Shown here: in pieces, positions 15,777 to 24,700 of the stretch
Position numbering within the stretch: position 1 is the stretch's first letter
How the letters are laid out: the number at the start of each line of letters is the position of its first letter
Source: Halobellus sp. MBLA0158
GTDB lineage: Archaea; Halobacteriota; Halobacteria; Halobacteriales; Haloferacaceae
Assembly: GCF_041477585.1 (NCBI RefSeq)
Contig: NZ_JBGNYA010000001.1
Coordinates: 2,356,001 to 2,420,000 of the forward strand
Reading direction: 5' to 3'
Length of the DNA: 64,000 nucleotides
The notes under the pieces: generated by a model
Database searches by the model: none
The model's input: the letters and a program-made list of their open reading frames with translations, nothing else
Told to the model about the DNA's origin: nothing
Position numbers and translations under genes: made by a program

Positions 15777-18700
15777 TCACTGCTGCCGGTAGACGAGGTA
15801 GCCGGCGGCCGCGAGCAGGATGATGACTACCAACGCGACCGGGAGGAACTCGAACCCACCCGGCTCCTGCGGCGTGTCGGTCGGGGTGTCCGTATCCGTG
15901 TCCGGTTCCGGCGTCGGCGTGTCCGGTTCCGCCGTGTCCGTCACCGGCTCCGGCGTGTCCGTCACCTGTTCGCGCGTCGTGACCGCGAACGGCGAGAACC
16001 CGGTCACCGGCGCGCTCAGCGTGACCTGATCGCCGGACTCGCTCGCAGTCGTTTCGAGCTGCTGCCAGGCGCCGTCGCGGTAGTGCTGGATCACCAGGTC
16101 GCCGGCGCTGATTCCCAGATCGTCGAGCCGCGACTGCGAGATGGTAATTGTCACTGTCGCGGTCTGGCCTTCCGGCGGGTCGGGCGCGTCGATGTCGACG
16201 CCGCTGACGTACTGCCCCGTCGGTGCGGGGGCGTCAGTCGGCGGACTGGGTAGCTCTTGGACGTTCACCTGCCCGGTCGTGTCGGGGACGTTGACGGAGA
16301 CGCTCGTCGCGCCGGTGCCGCCCGAGAGCGACACCGTTGCGGTGCCGGTCTCGTCGAGATCGGCTGTCGCCGAGACGGGTTCGGGCGTAGCAGGCTGTTC
16401 GGTGATTACCGGCGCATCGTCGTCACCGTCGCCACCGGTGGGACCGGTCGGGCCGGTCGGACCGGTATCTTCTGGGTCCACCGTGAGCGATGCCGTTTCG
16501 CCCCCAAGGATATAAGTGAACGTTCCGGTCGAACTTGGGTTCACGCTGAAGGAGACGGTGTCGGATCCACCGGCCGAGACCGTCACCGACTGCGAGGTCA
16601 GCGCGTTCCCGTTCTCAGTCGGCGTGAGAGTCGTCGTTCCGCTCACCACGCCGTTGTTGGTGACGTTCGCCGTCAGCGTCGCCGAATCACCGACCGTGAT
16701 CGATGTCGGGTTGACCGTGAGGTCGGTCACTGAGAGGTCCGACTCTCCGACGACGATGGCGAACCGCGACAGCGAGTCAGTGGTACCACGGTAGATGTAA
16801 TCCGTCCGTGTCTCACTCACGCGCGTCGTACCGTCACTGACGGGTTCGTATCCGCTGCCGTTGTACCGGTACAGCCGGACGTCATCGGCCGAGGCACCGA
16901 GATCGTCGAGAGCCGCCTTGCGGACGCGGAACTCAAGGCTGACGTTTGTGATTTCGCTCGGGGTGATGCCTCGGGGAGTCGCCCGCAGGTATCGTACGGC
17001 GGTGTAAGGCTGGTCGCTATCGATGCTGGCTCCACCGAAGGCCGTCTCCTGCCCCTCGAAGAAGAGCTCATAGGTACTCGCCTGGGTCGCGGGCTGGATA
17101 CCCGTTAGCGCGGCGTCAGTCGAGAGCCCCTGATCGAAGGTCCGTTCGGGTTGCAGTCCCGGCGCGACGTTGTCGTAGTCGGCGGTCACGCTTCCGAACT
17201 CAATGTTGATGACGGCCTCCGCGTTCGACAGGAAGACAGACGCGGCCGACTGACGTGGGTCGTTCGTGAGCACGTTGAGCGAGCCGAACCTGACACCGCG
17301 CTCCTCCGGCGACAGTGAGACGTTCAGGGTCTCGGACTCGCCGGGCGCGAGTTCGGTGTCATCCGGGCGATCGACAGAGTACACGTCCTCACCCAGAATA
17401 CCGCTGACCGTCACGGCTTCCAGGCTGAGGTTTGCTGAGGCGTTGATGCCGTTCGTGATCGTCACGGTCCGGTTCGTCGTCGTTCCGGGCGCCGTCGCAC
17501 CGAACTGCACCGCGCCGGGCGCAATGAGGTCCGTCGCCTTGCCGGTGGCAGTGAGGTCCGCACTCACCCTCGTCGCGTCCGGATCATCGCTACGCACTAG
17601 CACCCGTGCCGACCGCGGCTGTTCGTTCTGCGCTGCGGTGACGTTCGTCGGCGTGAACTCAACGGTGACGTCGCGGCTGCTCTGCGGCTGTAACGTGAAC
17701 GGTGCTGCCGACGAAGCCAGTGTGAAGCGACCGGAGTTCTGTCCGAGGACCGAGAGTCTGGTCACGTTCAGCCGCTCGTTGCCAGTGTTACTAACGGTGA
17801 GCGTCGCCGTACTCGTCGTACCGACCCGGGTCTGTGCGAACTGAACCGTCGACTGTTCGAGTTCGATATTCGGTTCCGTTCCAGTGGTGCCGAGGCTTGC
17901 CGTTAGCGTCCCGTCGTCGGTTCTGATCTCGAGCTGCGCTGAGAGACTTCCCGTCACACTCGGCGACGTCTGGACGGTGAAGGGTTCGCCACTGTCGGCA
18001 GGGATGGATGTCGTCGGCAGTCCAGACACGGAGAACGCCGCCTGATCAGCGCCCGTGATCGTGACGCTCGTCACCTGAAGCTCCGCCTCACCGTTGTTCT
18101 GGAGGGTGAGCTGGCGTGACGTATCATCGCCGACGCTCACGCGACCGAAGTCGACTGCGGGCGTCGAAAGCGATGCGTTGGACGTGATACCGGTACCGGA
18201 GAGGCTTCCGATATCTACGTCATTGTCCGCGTTCGTCTCGATCTGGAGACTGCCGGAGAAGGTGCCGGTCGACTCCGGCGAGAACGCCACTGTGTATGTC
18301 TGCGTACTGCCGGGCGCCAGCCGCACGGCCTCGTCGCCGCTGACAACACTGAACGCGCCTCCAGTCACGTCCGGCGCGTCGAGTTCGAGCGTCGCGTTGC
18401 CGGTGTTCTCCACCGTGAGCGACCGTTGCTTCGAGCTGCCCTCTCTGACGTCGCCGAACGTCTCGTTGAGATCGTCCGAGACGTTCAGTTCGGGCGCTGT
18501 CCCGTCTGCCGAAAGCGAGACAGTCTGGTTGTCACCGGGATCGTTGGTGGCGTTAATCGCCAGGTTAGCCTGCGTGGCTCCGGCGCCACTCGGGCTCACC
18601 TGGACGGGCACGCGCACGGTAGCACCCGGAACGAGTGTCGTCTCGCCAGGTCCGAACGCCTCGAAGTCGGAAGCTGCCGGTCCGCTCACCGTGACCCCTG

Positions 18701-21700
18701 AGAGATTCAGCCGAACGCCGCCGTCGTTCGTGACGACGACAGTCCGGTTCTCGGATGTCGTACCGACGGCTTGCTCGCCGAAGTCGATCGAGGAGACGTC
18801 CACGCCCGTATCAGGTGCCGTCCCGACGCCAGTGAGCGTCACGTTTCGGACCGGATCGTCCGTCGCGTTGGTCCGTATCGTCAGGGTGGCAGTTACCCGA
18901 CCTGCGGTGTCCGGAGTGAAGCTCACAGCGGTGGTCGTGGAGAAGTTACCGCCAACCGTCTGTGTCGGCTGATCGGTCACAGAGAAGTTCTCTGCGCCAT
19001 TGCCGCTGATGCTCACGTCTGAGACATTCAGCGTCGTCCCACGGAGCCCGGGGTTGATGATCCGAACGCCTTCGGTCACGGTCCCACCGTTGACATCGAC
19101 GTAGCCGAACTGCAGTGCGGTCGTGTTGAGCGCCACTCTCGGCGGCGTCCCTTCGCCACTCGTCGCGACCGTGAATCGGTTCCTCGTGCCCACGTCGCTG
19201 CCGTTCGCCGCGAACGTGATCGACGCCGACTGCGGACCGATCGCGGTCGGCTCGAACCGGACCGTCACGTTCTCGGAGCTACCCGGTGCGAGCGTGTCGG
19301 GGAGATCGGATACGACGCTGTATGCTCCCCTGGCGCCCGTGACGCTCTCAACCGAGAACTCCTCCAGCGATTCGGCGTTACTCGCGGGGTTCGTGAGAGT
19401 CACCGTCTCTGTCACTTCGTCACCCTGACCGACCTGGCCGAAGTCGACGCTCGACGGGCTACCTTCCAGATCGGTTGCCTCGCTGGTCCCGCTCACGTCG
19501 ATTTCGAGCGTCCGGTTCCCGAGGTCGTTCGTCGTGAGCGTCACCGTGGAACTCGCCGTCCCCGGTGCGATCGGTGCGTAAGTGACCGTCACGGTTCGGG
19601 TCTGGTCCGGCGGGATCCGAACCGTATCGCTCTGACCAGTCCCCGACACCCTGAACGGTGCGCTCACCGGAACGGCGTCGGCGGCGTCGACTTCGAGCAT
19701 CGCCTCGCCGTCGTTCCGGATGGTGATCTGCTCGCTCGCGCTACCGCCCTGCGAGACGCTCCCGAAGTCAAGCGTCCCACTCGGGTCAGTCACGTTCGCG
19801 ATCGGCGTTAGACCGTTCGCAGTGACGGTCAGTGTCGGATCGTCGACGTCCCCAGCGGCTGTGTTGAGCGTGATGTCTGCGGTTGGCGAGGAGCTCGTCG
19901 CATTGACCGTCACGGTCACGAGCGCCGTGCTGCCGGCGGCGATCGTCCCCGGATCCGTGGCCGTGAACTGACCGGTATCTCCAGCAGTTACGTCTGACGT
20001 TACGTCGATCGATTCAGTCCCGTTGTTCTCGACGAAGACCGTCGTCTCCACCGGCTCGCCCTGGGTGACGTTTCCGACATCGATGCTCGAACCTGCCGCG
20101 GGCGAGACGGCGATCGCTCCACCCCGGCCGGTTCCGGAGAGCCGCACCGGTTCTGTCGGGTGGAACGAGTCGTTCGTCTCGATCGTCAAGATCTGGCCGT
20201 ACTCTCTGGGTTCATTCGGAGCGAACTCGATAGTGATCGTCTCCGAGCTGCCCTGAGCGATCGTCAGCGTCTCCGCGGTGGTCCTGGTGAACCCTGCCGC
20301 GGGGCTCGGAACTGTGACGTTGAGCGGCTCGTTCCCGGTGTTCGTCACGTCAATGGAGGCGGTTGAGCTGGAGCCTGTGTTCACCGGGCCGAATCTCAGC
20401 CGCGTCCGGCTGAAGTCGGCCTGTGGTGCTTCGCCGGTCCCGGTGAGGTTCACTGTCCGAATCGGGTCACTCGGCGTATCGGCACGGAACCGGAACGTCG
20501 AGTTCACCTCGTCGCGCGTCGTGGGCGCGAACGCGATCTCCACTTTCCGAGTCGAGTTCGCCGGCAGCCGGCTCGGGAAGGTGGATTCGTTGATGACGTA
20601 CTGGCTGGCGTTGCCGATCGTCTGCGGCAGCGAGAGGGCGATCGCCCGGCCTCCGGTGTTGTTGAGGGTGACGGTTCTCACAGCCGTTGCCGTGTCCGCC
20701 CGCGACTCACCGGTCACCGGTGAGGCGTTGACTGACCCGTAACTCACTGTATCGTTCACTGTCAGCGGATTGGACACCGTCACGGACGTTTGCGCGCTGT
20801 TGTATGCGGTCCCGTCTTCGGTCTGTTTGCTGGCGACCGCCGAGTAGGTGCCGGCGACCCGGATCGACGTGGTGACGAGCCCGTCGTCTCCGGTTGTCAC
20901 CACCGTGTCGCCGACTGAAACCGTCGCGTCGAGCGGTTCGCCGGAGCTCGCGTTCGTGACGTTGAATCGAATCGGCCGACCGGCGGTGACAGTCGACTCA
21001 TTGGCGCTGATATTCAGATCGACGACAGTTTGCGATATCGCCACTTCACGGGGGCCGAACACGGTCGCCGAGTCGTTCACCACGACGCTCGCCGTTCCGG
21101 TCGTAGTGAAGGTGGTATCGTTGGAGACGGTAGCTTCCTCACCTGGTTCGAGTTTCACCTCGGTCTCATTCACGACCGTCTCGTTCGGGCCGTCGATCGT
21201 GACGTTGACGCTCACCGTGTCGTTGACTCCCCCGCGATTCACTACTGTCGAGTTGACGAACAGCGTCTCGCCTGTCTGTAAGGCAGTGCTCGACAGATCG
21301 AAGCCTGTCACGGCCGCAGCCCGTTCGACGGTGACGTCAGCGACAGTGAGGTTCTGCTCGCGGCTTTCCACGGCGAGCGTGCGCGTCACCGTATCATTGA
21401 ACGTAGCGCTCAGCCGGGTGGTGTTTGTGTCTCCGGCGGGGACGAACACGCTCGTGTTGGATTCGACCGTTCCATTAGCGGTCAGATTCACCGTTCTGGT
21501 ATCGCTGCGATCCCCGTCGTTTTGGAGGTCGACCTCGACGGTTATCGAGTTCCCCGCGTAGAACGGCGGTTCACTCACGAGGGTTGCGCCGGTGACCTCG
21601 ATGTCGGCCGGTTCGACGACCTCGACGGTCGTGCTGGCCGCCGTGAAGAATTCCGTTCGGCCCGGAGCTTTCGTTGCCTCTGCGGTGAACGTCCCCGGTT

Positions 21701-24700
21701 CGGTGATGTTCACGGTAACGTTGCCGTTGGGGCCGGTCGTTCTCTCCTCACCGGCGACGATAACCGTCGCGCTTTCAACGGGGGTTCCCGCACGCGTGAC
21801 AGTGAACGTGACGCTCTCTTCTGTCGTTATCGTTGCTGGGGATGCCGTGATGTCGAGTGGGACGGTTTCGCGGGAGACGACAACTGACTTGGGTGTGAGG
21901 TTCCCGACGCGGATCGGCACGTTCCCGATCCGTGCCACCGACAGATTGAGCGTTTGATTGAACGTCACGGTCTTGGTCTGCTGGCGGCCGATCGAATCGA
22001 TCGTAGTGCTGTTTACCCTGGTCTCGTTCACGAACAGGGGTACCACGACGTTCTGATCGGGCGTCGTGCCGCGGTTCCGCACAGTGGCATTCACTACCAC
22101 TGAGTCATTGATGGCGACCGATTTGGGGGCGACGGTGAATCCGGTAACAGCGGACTGCGGCAGGATGTTGACCGTCCCAGCCGTTACCGTGATTCCGTCG
22201 CCCTCGCTAACTACTAGGGTCCGGCTACCCGGACTATCGAACGCCGCTTGAAGGGAGATTGTCGTATTGTTTCCGGGTCCGAGGGTGACGGACCGGTTGT
22301 CGAGGTCGGTCTCGGATCCCTGAAGCGTCAGATTCACCGCCTCAGTCGTCTCTTCGTCGCCGATGTTTTCGAGTGTCACGTTGACCCCGACCGGATCGTC
22401 CGTGAACGTCTCCGACACGTTCACGAAGGCGTCAGTGATCGTAATGTTGCCCGGGGCAAGGACGTCGATCGTCTCGGTGTCCGGCTGGAAGGCAGTTGTT
22501 TCCGTCGACTCTTTGGTCGCAGTGATTTCGTACGTTCCAGGCTCGTCGGGGGCAGGTTCGACGACACTACCGTCGAGAATCCCTGTGTCGATTATCGTCC
22601 CGTTCGGTGCTCTAACTGTAACGTTCGCTGAGGTCAGGTTGCCAGTGTCTTCTCGCCTAACGGTCAGATTCACCGGGTCACCCGGATTCACTTCCGTCCG
22701 ATTCGCGGTGAGATTGAGATCGACGACATCGCGTCTAACAGTAACGGCTATCTCGTCGGTCTGCGCCCCTGCCCGTACTGCATCACGGATCGAGAGAGTC
22801 GTCGTTTGGTTCTCCTCAAGGGTGATGGTGAAACTCACATTGGCCGTCTCTTCGGGTGCCAGAGTGCCGTTCTCCGTCTTGCTTGTCGGCTCTCCACCCT
22901 CAAAGAGTGTCGCGTTGAACGTTCCGTTCACTCCGCCGACGTTTGTCACGGTCGCGTTCGCGGCGAGAGTTGTACCGCTTTCGACGCTGAAATCAGAGGT
23001 GTTGCCGTTGACCGAGAAGTTGCCGTAGCTGAGTATCGCAGGCTGCAGCACGATGACGTTTCGGGTATCTGTGTCGTCCGCGCTTGCGACGGTGAGATTC
23101 AGATCACCGGCGTTGTCATCATTCGTTTCGTATTTGAGGCTGATGGTTTGGTTCTCGCCTCCAGCAAGTGTGAGAGCGGTACTGTTGACCGCCGTTCCGT
23201 TTGCCAAGAGACGGATAGTTTGCGTATCATCCAAGTCACCGAGGTTCTCGATTTCGGCCGTGACGTTGATCTCATCACCTGCCACGACTTCGTCGGTCAG
23301 CTCGCCGATGTCAACGTCGAACTCGGCCGGTCGATTCACGGTAACGTTGGTGGATTCCGAGGCGCCTTGTGTGGTGACGGTGGCCGTGAAGTTACCACGG
23401 TCGTCCGCAGTCGTCAGGTACGTGAACTCGGCTTGCTCTGTTGCTCCGCTTGCAACGTTGACCGTCTGGCTGTCGTTGAAGACCGTCTCCCCGTCCTGAG
23501 TGAGTTCGAACGTGATGGTCCGCTCGGCCGCAACGCCGCCATCGTTCGAGACCGTCGCGTTGATCTGGATCGGTTCAGTCTGGTTGACCTCTGTCACCGA
23601 ATCATCCGCGATACCGAGCGTGATATTTGCAGGCTCAACGATGGTGTAAGTCGTGCTGTTGGCGGCTATCTGTGTGCCGTCGTCTTCCGAGAACTCGGTG
23701 GAGAGCGTGTAGGTCCCGTTGGACGGGTTCTGTACAGCGTCAGCGAGAATCGTGATATCCTCGTCTTCTGTAACGTCAGTACCGATTTCTACCGGTTCGG
23801 GGAGGGGTATTATGAGCTCGCTCTCGCCTCTGATCACACTATCGTAGGACGGTGAGAACTCCATGGAGTCCGGGAGTGTAACCGTCGGCTGAGAGTTGCT
23901 TAGCTCGACCGGAGTACCGAAGTCCACAGTGATGTTCTGTATCGTCTCTCCACCGGCATCACTCGTCACCGTCGCGTTAATCTCGTAGTCAGAGGTCGTA
24001 TTAGCGATATTCGAGGTGGTATCCAGACTGATGTCGATGGCAGTGAGTTGCTCAACGACCGTCAAGTTCCCGGTCGCACTATCGTCCTCACTGAAGACGC
24101 CATACTCGAATGTGCCGGTCGTTTGTCCGACCTGGACGTTGGTGAACGTGACCGTTGTACTATTACCGCCGTCGATCGTTTCGGATTTCGAATCAACGAC
24201 TTCGCCACCGATCCGGAGTTCGATCGTCTGGGTTCCGGTGGCTTCTCCGAGATTTGTCACGTTCGCGGAGACGTCGATGGTATCTCCGGTCGCGACAGTC
24301 GCCTCAGCGGGATCGAGGTTGGTGACGTTGAATTCCGCCGCTTCTCTGATGGTGACATCTGCGGAATCTGTATCGTCCGTACTCGCGACCGTCGCGTCGT
24401 ACGTCCCGGGCGCAGTCTGTGAGGTGTCCCACTCCAGATCGAACGTCGTGGACTCGCCACCGGTGAGAGTGACACTCTTGTTGGCAACGACTTCGTCACC
24501 GACGGTTAGATTGATTTGCTGAGTGTCCCCGTCGATATTGACCGTGTTCTCGACGGTCGTGTTGACGACGACAGTTTCGTCTTCGACGACGTTGAGCGTG
24601 GAGTTTGCTTCGTTGATATTGACGTCGTAGAACGCGTCGTCAACGACGTTAACGTCTATCGAATCCTGAGAATCAAAGCCGTCGTAACTGGTAGCGTCGA

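Noticed and set aside
16430-16480. Collagen-like GPTGPTGPTG in the first giant protein
   Set aside because: Only about three triplets; it is better read as a flexible linker.
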